From: Thermothielavioides terrestris NRRL 8126
Lineage: Eukaryota > Ascomycota > Sordariomycetes > Sordariales > Chaetomiaceae
DNA length: 64,000 nucleotides
Direction of reading: 5' to 3'
NCBI RefSeq assembly: GCF_000226115.1
Contig: NC_016457.1
Coordinates: 4,278,001 to 4,342,000 of the forward strand
Part shown: in pieces, positions 11,232 to 21,505 of the stretch
How positions within the stretch are numbered: the stretch's first letter is position 1
Layout: every line of letters starts with the position of its first letter
Program-made: the position numbers and the translations under genes
The notes under the pieces: generated by a model
Seen by the model: the letters and a program-made list of their open reading frames with translations, nothing else
Databases searched by the model: none
Told to the model about the DNA's origin: nothing

Positions 11232-11660
11232 GGGCAGATACACAGATAGCTAGGCAAGATGGCACGCAGATGGCTGGGCAGGATAGCACGCAGATGGCTA
11301 GGCAGGATAGCACGCAGATGGCTAGGCAGGATGGCACGTAGGCGCGCACGCAGGCGGGCACGCAGATAGTTCCTAGGATAGCACGCAGATGGCTAGGCAG
11401 GATAGCACGCAGGCGCGCGCGCAGGCGGGCACGCAGATAGCTCCCAGGATGGCACGCAGATGGCTCCTAGGATGGCACGCAGATGGCTCCCAGGATGGCA
11501 CGCAGATGGCTAGGCAGGATAGCACGCAGATGGCTCCCAGGATGGCACGCAGATGGCTAGGCAGGATAGCACGCAGATAGCTCCCAGGATAGCACGCAGA
11601 TGGCTAGGCAGGATAGCATGCAGATGGCTCCTAGGATAGCACGCAGGATAGCACTCTCTA
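11232..11660 (+). repeat. Minisatellite, 23-24 bp units
   Basis: Tandem copies of two related units, GGATRGCACGCAGATGGCTAGGCA-like (24 bp) and GGATGGCACGCAGATGGCTCCCA-like (23 bp), with occasional variant blocks containing GGCGCGCACGCAGGCGGGCAC. Copies retain many CpA and TpG sites, unlike the DNA to the left, so the array is much less mutated. Short open frames across it are a by-product of the repeat. Confidence 0.85.
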
Positions 11661-11739
11661 GGTTGAAGCGGGTAGGCAGTTGTATAGTATATATGGTATA
11701 CAGGAAGTTTAGGATGACTAAGCACAGCTTACAACAACA

Positions 11740-12000
11740 ACTGGTTCGAATTGAATTTTATTGCGTTTTTAAGCTATTTAAGGCCGTATCTACAACTAGG
11801 CCAAATTGCGATGCAGTGCGGTTCGAAGTGGCTAAGCAGTTAGGATGCAATGTAGGCGTGATAATGCGGGTGGACGCGAATGCAGGGAAAAATGTATAGT
11901 GGAGTGTCCCCCAATTTTGTGCTGTCCCATGATTTTGTCCCCCCCTCTCCGCAGGAGAGGGGGCAACTAAAACTAGGTGCAAGTGGAGCCCCCTGGTAGT
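11740..12000. mobile_element. Relic end related to the pogo-like element at 25,956-29,012
   Basis: GAATTTTATTGCGTTTTTAAGCT recurs here (about 11,752) and at about 28,790 just inside the right inverted repeat of the pogo-like element. It is followed at a similar distance by a GTGTCC..CAATTTTGTGC motif and then a short purine/pyrimidine hairpin (CCCCCTCTCC GCA GGAGAGGGGG), mirroring the CCTCTCTTCT..AGAAGAGAGG hairpin of that repeat. No matching left end was found, so it looks like one end of a diverged relative. Confidence 0.5.
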
Positions 12001-12145
12001 TGCTTGCCCGCTTTCATCAACTCCAGCAGGTCTCGCCGTCTGAGGTGTTTCTTAAGCTGGCACCTCGCGCGACTGCACCACACACGACTCACGGCCTAGG
12101 AATAAGCATACACAGATACTAATCCCAGGAGATTACTACTGGAGG

Positions 12146-13157
12146 ATGGCCCAAAACCCCGCGACCAGCGCGGGTCCCCCGCTGGACGAGATCCAGTGGC
12201 GGGCGCCGCCCGACTTCGAGCAGGGCATCCACAATAACAGCGTGCTCTATTACTTCGCCCAGTCGCCCTTCTATGATAAGACGTCCAACAACGAGGTTGT
12301 CTTCCAGCAGGGGCTCAACAATCCCAACATGACGCAGTTCCTCGCCACCCGCGAGCTCTTCGAAGGCCGCCTCAAGACCATGTCCGGCCTCGAGTTCATT
12401 GTTGCCCAGGAACCGGCCGAGACGGGGCCCGGCGCGGGCACCGGCGTATGGGTCATCAACAAGCAGACTCGGCGCAAGCGCCAGGGCGAGGAGGACGAGA
12501 TCACTGTGCATGCGGTGTACTTCATCGTTGGCGAGAACATCTACATGGCGCCGAGTCTTTGGGACATCATGAGCTCGCGCATCGTAGGCTCCCCGCAACC
12601 TTCCCAGTTGACCCCGCCGCAACCGCTGGCTAAGTGACCTTCCTCCGCAGGCGTCCATTTCCACGCAAGTCTCCAAAATCCTACCCATCTCCTCCAGCGT
12701 GGAATCCTGGTCTGCCGCCCAGGGCCGCACCTACCACCAGCCCGCCGCCCCCGGAACGAGCTCTTCCACAACGACCAAACAACCCGACGGCACCGCGCTC
12801 CCGGACGCCGCTCTTCCCAGCCCTTCAGTCCTGGAAGAAGCCCTCGCCATCCACACCCATTTCGGCGACCACTACATGAACGAGAACCCGATCACCGGCC
12901 GGCCGGGAGACTTCCACCTCTCGTCCACGGGCCGCAAGCTCGTGAGCCTGTCCGCCCCGGCCGCTGGGAATCTCAAGAAGGGGCCGGCCCTCCCGGCGCT
13001 CAACACCAAGGTGGGCGACGGCGGCGGCAGCGAGAACCCGCTGGCTTCGAAGCCGTCGGGCAAGGAGACCAAGAGCCCCAAGACGCCTGGCGGCGGCAGC
13101 GCGATGCAGAAGGCAAAGAAGAGGAAGGGGAGCAAGGCGGTTGTGACGCCGCAGTAG
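12146..13157 (+). CDS. MED6: Mediator complex subunit 6
   Basis: Exons 12146-12583 and 12651-13157 give 314 residues. MED6 is part of the Mediator head module, which links activators to RNA polymerase II in the nucleus. The MED6 domain fills roughly residues 12-150: IQWRAPPDF, then NNSVLYYFAQSPFYDKTSNN-like blocks and the REL.EGRLKTMSGLEF block. The 67 bp intron (GTAGGC..CCGCAG) joins SSRI to ASISTQVSKIL, restoring the usual continuation. The C-terminal half is low in conserved sequence and ends in a Lys-rich tail. The start follows the end of the mutated transposon block by only about 150 bp, so its promoter is short or reaches into that block. It converges on the helicase gene on the other strand. 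Confidence 0.92.
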
Positions 13158-13985
13158 GAGGACGCCGGGAGAGGGGGAGAGGGACGACGACAGATGGGAT
13201 CGATAGTTTTTTTTGGTGGGTTGTATGAAACTGTGATTTAGGACGTGACTTGCTGGATGGAACGGGCCGGGCGTTAGGCGGCGATCTCGCATGGACAGGC
13301 GTTTGGTTAGGTTGGCGGTTTCTAAAGGTAATCATGATGATACCCCGGGTTCTACGATTTCAACGCTAGAAAATAGAGAGCGGCCAGCCTTCTGGGGCGG
13401 TGGGCAGTGGCGATAGCTTGGTCATCGAGCAAGTGTCATGGTAGATAAATTGGGGGCATCTCTCTCCCGGATCCCAAGTCAACCACCGGCGATGAACCGG
13501 AGATCCCACAAACACGCCACACAAGACAGGCTTAGAAGCTCCTCGGCACACCGCCAACAGCTTCCCTTTCACGGATGATGCTGGACACTCGATGAGGACA
13601 TGTAGATGCTGACAGCTAGCATCACTCCTCTGTTCCATATGGCAATCCCCCAAACCCCACCCCTACCCCCGGCTCGCAGATAGTGGACCGCCTGAGGACC
13701 TAACCTCCTAAGCACCAGTTAGCCGCTTGCTCGTTCCAAAGAGCTTGTCAAATAGGATTCTTCTTCGACGGCCGCATTCAGAAGTAGAACAATGTAGGTG
13801 ATAGTTTATAATCATGAGTGATTCATAAACAGCCTCTTGCGAGAATTCATCATGGCAGGCTCATTTGCGCATGACCAAAGGGAGAAAAGAGACAAGGAAA
13901 TCGACTTGAGGAGCACACACCTTTCCACGATCGATCCCAACTAGGTGGCCGCAGGGTAGGCTTCCCTAGCCCCAGGCTCGAGGAA
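13158..13985. other. Intergenic, between convergent MED6 and DHR1
   Basis: 3' flanks of two convergent genes. No gene can be supported. A minus-strand frame at 13366-13653 has a Cys/His pattern faintly like the tail of a LINE reverse transcriptase but is too short to call. Confidence 0.5.
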
Positions 13986-16900
13986 TCACTCAGTCACCCA
14001 CCCCTTGCCCAGCACCCTCCGCTGCTTGACTTTTCTCATAGGTAGTGGCCTAACAAACATTGTTAGCCACATACGCGCTCCGCAGGCGAGGGACAAGGCA
14101 AGGTGAAAAACGAAGTTATAAAGAAGAACCAGAAAGGACTCACCATCCCATCCCCCCGGTGCCCTCCGCCCTCAAGTACGGCACAACCCACACCTCCCGC
14201 GTCTGCCCTCCCTCGCCATCGGCGCCCGACCCCGTCACCTCTTTGACCGGCTTGCCATACGTGAGCAGCGGCGTCCCCTTGGCAATATTCGCCAGCTGCC
14301 CGCCCGTCAGGTCCGTCAGAGCGTGCATGCGCGTCTTGGGCCTCTTGCCGTCCTCCCCGTCGCCGGCGCCGGCATTCCCCGCGCGCTGGAGGTGCGCGTA
14401 CACGACATACTCCGGACACTCCTCGACGCTGAGGTGGGCGAGCGGCGACGACGGGTGGATGTAGACCAGCTTGTCGGCCGGGTCGGCGGACGGCGAAGGG
14501 TGGTCGGCGTCGAGGGGGATGAGCGGGAGGTAGGGCACGTCGATGGCGCGGCGCGGCTTGCGGTGCAGCTCGGGCGGGTTGGGCGCCTTGTCGGCGCGGA
14601 TGGCGACCTGGTCGACGAAGCCGGCGGCGACCATCTGTTTGAGCGCTTGCACTTGCTTCTCAGAGGGCCGCGGGAGCTTGTCGGGCATCTTGAAGTTGGC
14701 GAAGCCGGCTATGTTCGTCTTCACGAGGTTGGCCAGCTGGGACTGGAGTTGCAGGATCTCCTTGAGCACCTTGAAGCGGACGAAGTGGCTTTCGCACCAC
14801 TGCTCGGTGGGCTCGTGGGCGAACTCGCCGACTACCTGAAGGATCTTCATCGCATCGGACTTGTCGTCGAGCGAGCAGAAATTCTTGTGGACTGCGTTGA
14901 ATGCTTTCCGTATCCTGGCCCGCTTGTCCTCGGCAATGACTTCCTCGTTCGTGCGGAACTCCTCTGTCTGCTCGGCGGCGGCGGGGATGGCTTGGTTCTC
15001 CGGCACAAAGATCTCGCCGGCTGACAACCCGGCGATCATTGCAATGGTGTAGGGCAGGCAGTCGTGGAGATGCCCGACAAGCAGGATCCTTGCGAAGCGA
15101 GGTGCCAGGGGGAACACAGACATAGTTTTCCCAACCTGCGTAATTTGCCCGCTCGGTGAGATGGCTGACAGATAGGTCAAAAGCTTCTCAGCCTTGACAA
15201 TGCTCTGGCGGTCTGGCGGGGTTGGGAAAGGGAAGTTAACAACGTGCTGGAGGTTCATGGACTTGAGTTGCAGCACCACGCCTTCAATGGGCATCCGGAG
15301 AAGCTCGGGCGCGGAGAACTCGGCGAAGTCTCGTTCATAAACCGCGGACGAGTATAACCTCCAGCAGTGGCCAGGGCCTGTACGGCCTGCACGTCCAGCC
15401 CTCTGCTTCGCGCTGGCCTTGCTGATCCAGTCGATCTGGAAGCTCTGCACACCGCTGACGGGATCATACTTGCGCTCCTTTGACCTTCCGCAGTCGAACA
15501 CGTATCGAATGCCGGGGATGGTCAAACTGGTTTCGGCAACGTTCGTGGCCAAGATGACCAGTCGCGAACCTTCTGGGGGCGGCTCGAAGACTTTCATCTG
15601 CTCCTTGGTCGGCAGCAGGGAGTACAGCGGCAGAATATGCATCTTCCGCGGCCCGGTCCCACTCTCCTCGTCCTCAATCTCAAACGCCTTTTCTTCTTCT
15701 TCTTCGTCGTCGAAAGCGAATTCGGTCTCGTCGTACTCATCGTGAGCATTCCGGTCGTCAACTTCCCCGAAATCGATATCCTCCACCTCAATGGGGGCCT
15801 CGTTGCCGGAAATGCGGACTTGTGGCCCGGTCGCGGAGGTCATCCCCCCGAAGGCGGCCTTCAGCCGTTTGCTGAGTTGAGAGATCTCGCTTTGTCCGGT
15901 GAGAAACACAAGCATCCCACCAGGGGGCAGCTTACGATGGCCCCTGCTGATCTTCCGAAAGGCATCCTCGACATAGTCGTATCGTGTTTTTCGAGCAAAG
16001 TGGATCGTGACTTCGTGTTGGCGGCCCTCAACTTCGATGACGCGCGGGGGAGTCTTGAAGAGTCTGGTATTCTGGGTGAACTCTTCGACTCGCAGCGTTG
16101 CGGACATGATGACGAGCTTCAGAGGCTTCACGGATGGATCTTCCTTCACGAGCTCCGCTCTGAGCTTGACCACTCTGCTAAGAATGGCAATCAGGATATC
16201 GGTGTTCACGCTCCTTTCGTGAGCTTCGTCGATGATGATCGCCGAGTATTTTCGGAGCGCAAAATCCTGCGCGACCTCGCGAAGAAGAACACCGTCTGTC
16301 ATGAACTTGATAGCAGTCCTGGGGTCTACGGTGCCCTCGAACCGAATCTGGTAGGCCACGACGTGGGAGTAATCGCCCAGCTCCTGAGCCACTCGTTTCG
16401 ACATGCTGACAGCCGCCACTCGCCTCGGCTGCGTCACGCCAATCATGCCAGGAGTCGGCCCGTCCGGGGCGCCGTAGCCGGCTTCGAAGAGGAATTGCGG
16501 CACCTGAGTGGTTTTTCCAGAACCGGTCGCACCGCAGATGACGACGACATCGTTGTTGTGGATGGCTTCCATGATCTTCTGCTCTTCGGCAACAACGGGC
16601 AGCTTGTAACGGGCCTCCTGGATCTCGGGGTCTCTCGTTACCCCCACGACATATGCTTTTCTGGTGATGTTTGTCGTGGGCTGTAGCTCTATCGGCAGCG
16701 GATCTTCTTCGACCGGCCGAGGCGTGAAGTTTGCGGGCTTGGGTATGTCCAGGACCATGGGACCCGAGTCGATGGGCTGGTACCCTAGCGCTTCGTTCCG
16801 TTGTTGATGTGCCCAAGCCTTGAATGCGGACGATCTTTGCTTCCGTTCTTGTTTGGAAGCTTCATCATCGTCCTCGGAACCGAGGTCTCCATCTGAGCTC

Positions 16901-17766
16901 TCCAGGTCGTCGTCCGAGCCGCTCCCGCTGGCATGCTCATCTGAGGTGCCTTCACTGTCGTCGCCGCTAGATTCACCGCCCTCGGAATCCTTGGCCGACG
17001 CCTCTGCCTCCGAGTCGTCGTTTTCAGAGCTGAATCCCTCCCAACTATCTGAGCCCGACTCCTCGTAGACCGCGGGCGCTGCTATTGAGTACTTGGTTTT
17101 TACGCCTCCCCGCTTCTGTCGTTTAGCAAGCACGGGGCGACCCGAGTCGTCAAGCTCAAGTGGCCGCTTGAGGCCGGAGCCGACGGCCAAAGGGGCAGGC
17201 CGGGCCGGTGCTGGTGGCTGCTGCGGTTCTACCGGAGCAGTATTTTCCTGGTTGGCGGCCGCGTCCTCCTCGCCGTCTTCCTCCGCCTCGCTCGACACCT
17301 CTTCTCTCGGGAACTCTCCCTCCTCAACCTTCCGGCGTTGGTACAGGAGACTCGCATCCGACTTGCTCAGGGCAAGACCAGCCTTCTGTTCCCTCAGGGT
17401 GCGTCTCAGAGCCTCCCTCTTGGACTCCTTGGTCTGGCCGAGTGCTTTGCTGCTGGAGAATAGGCTGGTGTCGATCTTGTTGGCGGCGAGTCTAGCCAGC
17501 AGCTCGCGCCTTTCGTCCTTCTTGAGCTTGTTCTCAATGTACTTCTCGAGCCGCTTGGCCTTTTTGCTGCTAACCTTGACACCCTGGGGTCTCAGCTGCT
17601 CACGAAGCTGGGCCCTCTTCTGCTCCGCCTCGGCCTGTTGCGCCGGCGTTATCTCGAGGGTGTTCGTGTCGGCACCGACATCGTGGGTAGCTCGCTCCTC
17701 CGCCCTCTGCCTGTCCAGGACCTTGCGCTTGCGCTGTCGGGGGACGAATTTTTTCGTGGGCGGCAT
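13986..17766 (-). CDS. ECM16: DEAH-box RNA helicase DHR1/Ecm16 (DHX37 family)
   Basis: Exons 17766-14144 and 14049-13986 give 1228 residues. The yeast and human relatives are nucleolar helicases that release U3 snoRNA from pre-18S rRNA during 40S assembly. The N-terminal third is basic, then very acidic (about residues 155-310). Helicase motifs follow: GATGSGKT near 410, DEAHER near 511, SATL near 550, TNVAETS near 743 and QRAGRAGR near 790, then the HA2/OB-fold region. The long open frame by itself stops after GGMGW, but the donor GTGAGT there and a 94 bp intron ending GCTAAC..TTAG lead to a 64-nt exon encoding PLPMRKVKQRR and GKGWVTE, which fits how the family ends. It is divergent from PAC3, with about 540 bp between starts. 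Confidence 0.93.
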
Positions 17767-18306
17767 CTTCGCGGTTCAGAGCGCGATTGCCCCGCATTCA
17801 CAAACGTGTCCAAGAACGCTGGAGACTGATATGCCCGGCAGTGAGCTACCAGGCGTGCAGAGTGGCCCAGCCAGAAATTCGGGCACACTCAGAGCGGCAC
17901 GTCCAAAAGCCAGAAACAGGCGTCCGTCCGGGGTCCCGGATCCTGAGATGACACAGCACAGCTGCTACGTCACCTGCCCAAATCAAGTGAGACCCCTGGC
18001 GCGCACGACACGGTCTCAAATCATGGCCCGGTCCAGCATTGCGACCGAGCATACACGACCGAAGTGTTCTGAAGCTCGACAGCCGTCCTCTGGGAATTCA
18101 AATCTTGTCCGCCCGGCAGAATTTTGGCGCCAAGAAGTCGGGCTGATGTGGGCAGGGCCGCCACTGTGCGTACTACAGTGCGCGTTTGCGCGGCTCATCC
18201 AGCGCACCTTTCGAACCACTCAACCGTCAGGATCCAAGCTGTTGACAGCCGGGTGCACCAGTGCTTTGCCTGCGTTGTAACCTCTCCCGCTCACAGTTGA
18301 CGCAAA
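17767..18306. other. Shared promoter region of DHR1 and PAC3
   Basis: 540 bp between two divergent starts. No RNA gene or repeat seen. A bidirectional promoter is likely by position, but I see no specific site that proves it. Confidence 0.45.
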
Positions 18307-18806
18307 ATGGATGGGGAAGACGTCCGGCCCGAGCCTTTCCCAGCTCCATCCAAGAGAACAGTGGGACCGGTCAACGGGATCGCAACCGAGGTCGAGTCTG
18401 TCAGCTTCTCGGACAAGATCATGATTATGATCTCGCAGGGTGGCCGAATCGCCCAGTGGGTTAGTTTGTGTTATATCCGACGATGATTCGCACTGCGCCG
18501 CTGACTGTCATCAAGATCCAGGTTCCGCTTTCTGCTCCTTCCTCAGCTTCCGTCGACATGGCCCTGCCGGGGGCCGGGTTGGGTGCTCTTCCCTCGGTCC
18601 ATCTGACTCCAAAGACTCTTGTCGGTGTTGGCAGCGAGGAACGAGAAACCCTGGGTCACCTCTATGCCAGCCAAATTGCGAGTCATCTCGCCTTACGTGA
18701 CCCCAACGAGAAGCGAACACTGCTTCTAGGATTGGGTCTAGACACGGTGGAAGGCGGAGGAGACGCGTTCTATGACCTCCTCGAATTGGTGTTGCAAGTC
18801 CTCTGA
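18307..18806 (+). CDS. Proteasome assembly chaperone 3-like protein
   Basis: Exons 18307-18459 and 18522-18806 give 145 residues, the usual size of PAC3/Poc3 proteins. In yeast the PAC3-PAC4 pair helps assemble the 20S proteasome alpha ring. Visible family traits are FSDKIMIMISQGGRIAQW just before the intron and, after it, VPL, then LTPKTLVGVGSEERETLG, LYASQIAS and LLLGLGL blocks. The 62 bp intron (GTTAGT, branch CTGAC, ATCCAG) is placed so that W is followed by VPL in frame. Only part of the family pattern is strong, so the name is a good but not certain match. Confidence 0.75.
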
Positions 18807-19269
18807 ATGAGTGGGCGAGTTCATTCAGATAGTCGGACCTGGCAGCTATACAGTAAAGCCGACGGTCGTCGTGAATGAATGCAACCTTTTCGACTGAAAG
18901 CAATATAAAGGTCGTCAGGATGTGAGTGCGTTTTGTCTGCGCCACCAATAGTTACCTGAAGTGGACGGAGTAATCCGCATGCAGCGGATGTCACAGATCA
19001 GGTTGGGGGTTCCAGGTGGATACCTAAGAGCTGCTCCTTGTTGAATCCGACCCTAACCCTGCATCGCGGTGGGGTTCCTGCTTCCAGGTTGGGGCGCTCA
19101 GCGTAACGTGAGTGGTGAAATCCCGAATTACCTAAGCATGCCATTCTGTGCCCACCAAAAAATTAGCCAGCCCTAACCTTCCTCGAGGCGGGACCCGAAA
19201 AAGCAGATTTGCGAGAGAGCATCACTGTCGAGGAACTGCGACCTTCATCGACACTAACCAGCAGCCACC
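18807..19269. other. Intergenic, PAC3 to uL15
   Basis: 3' flank of PAC3 and promoter of the ribosomal protein gene. It contains CCCTAACCC-like and CCCTAACC short motifs (about 19,050 and 19,172), which resemble elements seen upstream of fungal ribosomal protein genes. No gene seen. Confidence 0.4.
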
Positions 19270-20269
19270 ATGGTATGCCAATCGATGCCGCCCGGAGCGT
19301 ATGCAATTGCTGACTATCGCAGCCTACCCGGTTCTCCAAGACAAGAAAGCACCGCGGCCATGTATGCGCCCCTCGTCCCTTTGCTTTCCCCCAACCGAAA
19401 TGCTGACTGTCCTGTTCTTCTAGGTGTCCGCCGGTAAGGGGTACGTCGCGACGAACCGATCGATTTCGCCGAATTCATATTGACGAGATGATCCTCCAGT
19501 CGTGTTGGCAAGCACAGGAAGCACCCCGGTGGTCGCGGTATGGCCGGTGGTCAGGTACGGCAATAGACGAGGGGTCTTGGAAAGCGATGAACACGGGCTG
19601 ACTCGACGAAAAGCACCACCACCGCACGAACCTCGACAAGTGTACGCAACCAGCACCCGCGCCCGGTGGCAGATCGGACATGTTTCAGGGATACGCGAGG
19701 AACTCCCGACTCCCGCAGCATGCTTCGAGTCTGCCCCCAAGACACTCCAGGATTCACAGCTAACGACATCGACTAGACCACCCTGGTTACTTCGGCAAGG
19801 TCGGCATGAGGCGTACGTACCCGGACGATGTTTGAATACCTCGGCAGAGCATTGGGTGTTGACTTGGCGGCAGACTTCCACCTCCTCCGTAACCACTACT
19901 GGGCCCCGACCATCAACGTCGAGAAGCTGTACGTCGCACTCCGGGGGAGTTCGTGTGAACGAGGCGTTTGCTAAAACATCGTGCAGCTGGTCTCTCGTCC
20001 CTGCTGAGACCCGGGAGAAGTACATCAGCGGCGCCAAGACCGACTCTGCTCCCGTTATCGACCTCCTGTCTCACGGCTATGCCAAGCTCCTCGGCAAGGG
20101 TGAGGACCAGATATCCGTTGGGGATTGGAGGCAGACAGGATGCTTGGAGCTGACACAAGATACAGGCCGTCTCCCCGAGATCCCCTTGGTTGTCCGGGCG
20201 CGGTACGTCAGCGCAGAGGCGGAGCGCAAGGTGACGGAGGCCGGTGGTGTGATCGAGCTCGTTGCTTAA
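19270..20269 (+). CDS. RPL28: 60S ribosomal protein uL15 (yeast Rpl28, L27a)
   Basis: Nine exons: 19270-19272, 19323-19361, 19424-19440, 19500-19554, 19614-19641, 19777-19812, 19874-19928, 19987-20099, 20166-20269. Together they give exactly 149 residues, the normal fungal length. The protein lies in the large ribosomal subunit near the peptidyl-transferase region. The spliced product begins MPTRFSKTRKHRGH, continues VSAGKGRVGKHRKHPGGRG, GGQHHHRTNLDK, YHPGYFGKVGM, and ends RLPEIPLVVRARYVS..AGGVIELVA, all strongly conserved. Exon 1 is only the ATG, in CCACCATGG context. Every intron keeps phase. The fourth intron ends in AAG instead of CAG/TAG. Read as one long frame the gene is unrecognisable except for its end. 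It is convergent with calcineurin A. Confidence 0.95.
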
Positions 20270-21505
20270 GTCGGACGCGGAACGGTTAAATCAAAGGCGC
20301 TATAGCGATTGGCATTTTTCGGTTACGAGGGAAAACCGGATAGCGAACCCAATGGCAACGGATCGGACGGTCAGACGAGCGTCAGCTATGAGTGCTAGGT
20401 CCCGGAGTCCTGGTTGGTTCCTGGGGGTGATGGAAAAGCACCCCCATATTGCAGCATTGGGGAATGGGATGTTTCTTTGCATCTTCAGGGGGTGTGCTGG
20501 CCGTCACGTGTTCCATATCCATCTCGAGGTTCGAGCAATTGAGTTCTCACGTTTACGGCGAGGATATGGACACGTGGTTGCCCCGTGAATCCATGTGTCT
20601 CGTATGAGCGAGGCTCGCTCCCCGGAGTGCAGTAATGGATCAAGAACAAAATTCGCCTTCTCAGCACGACAAGCAGACTTCAACAAGGCGTATATCTGGC
20701 TCGCAAACAGCTTGGGGGGAGCGTCTCTGGGGACCATGCTTCCACCCTGACTCATCTTGGAAACCAAACGAGCTTGTTTGGATGTTCCATCAACAAGCCA
20801 GATGAGAACCCTTGCTTCTGCTCGCCCCTTTCCCACGTATAATGCGAGGCATCAGTCTTTCTCCTGAGCAAGCCGGTCGCATGGTTCTCCTACCTTGCGA
20901 TTCTCTGGCGGGTGTGGCTATAAGAACCTGGAAGACCGGTTGATGGCTACGGGCGTACACCTGGGAATCGATGGGCCATCAAAGATCGTCCCACACCGTA
21001 TCAAAGTTAAGCTGTTGGAGAGGAATTGACGAACGGCAAGGATTGAAGAGTTCCGTCTTCCTGCTTGTGTCGATATACCGGGAGAGCTGCACAAGTGAAT
21101 AGCGCATCGCTCCGGCAGACACAAAGACGCCTAAGCCAGTGCCCCTCAGTCGATGAAGGACGGCGGAGACGGCGGTGAAGATTGAGATCAAGGTTGCCGC
21201 CAGGGATTCGCCGTTCACGAAGTACACCAAAGAAACCTGCCGAGGTCATAATCCGCATTCATCAATCAATGTTTTTCATCAGTCGATGTTTTTCCCGACG
21301 CGCGACTCCGTACTCAAGACGGGGTATCTCGTCTTGCTACCGTATTCAAGGCATGATAAACAACGCAGAAGGCACGTTTCCGCCTGCCTATAACCGCATG
21401 CTCCATTAACCTCCCGGGGGGATCCAACGACCATGGATATCCTGCCACTGCCACTACGGCGCCCCCTCCCCCCAATACTCCAACCGTGCATCAGAACGGA
21501 CCCAA
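20270..21505. other. Intergenic, between convergent uL15 and calcineurin A
   Basis: About 1.2 kb with no gene I can support. Short open frames on both strands have no recognisable product or plausible splicing. No tandem repeat or RNA gene seen. Confidence 0.45.

Noticed and set aside
11389..11580. Short open frames across the minisatellite
   Set aside because: Repeat-driven translation with no start context or homology.
15637..16686. 349-residue open frame opposite the DHR1 helicase
   Set aside because: An antisense shadow of GC-rich helicase coding sequence; the other strand has all helicase motifs.
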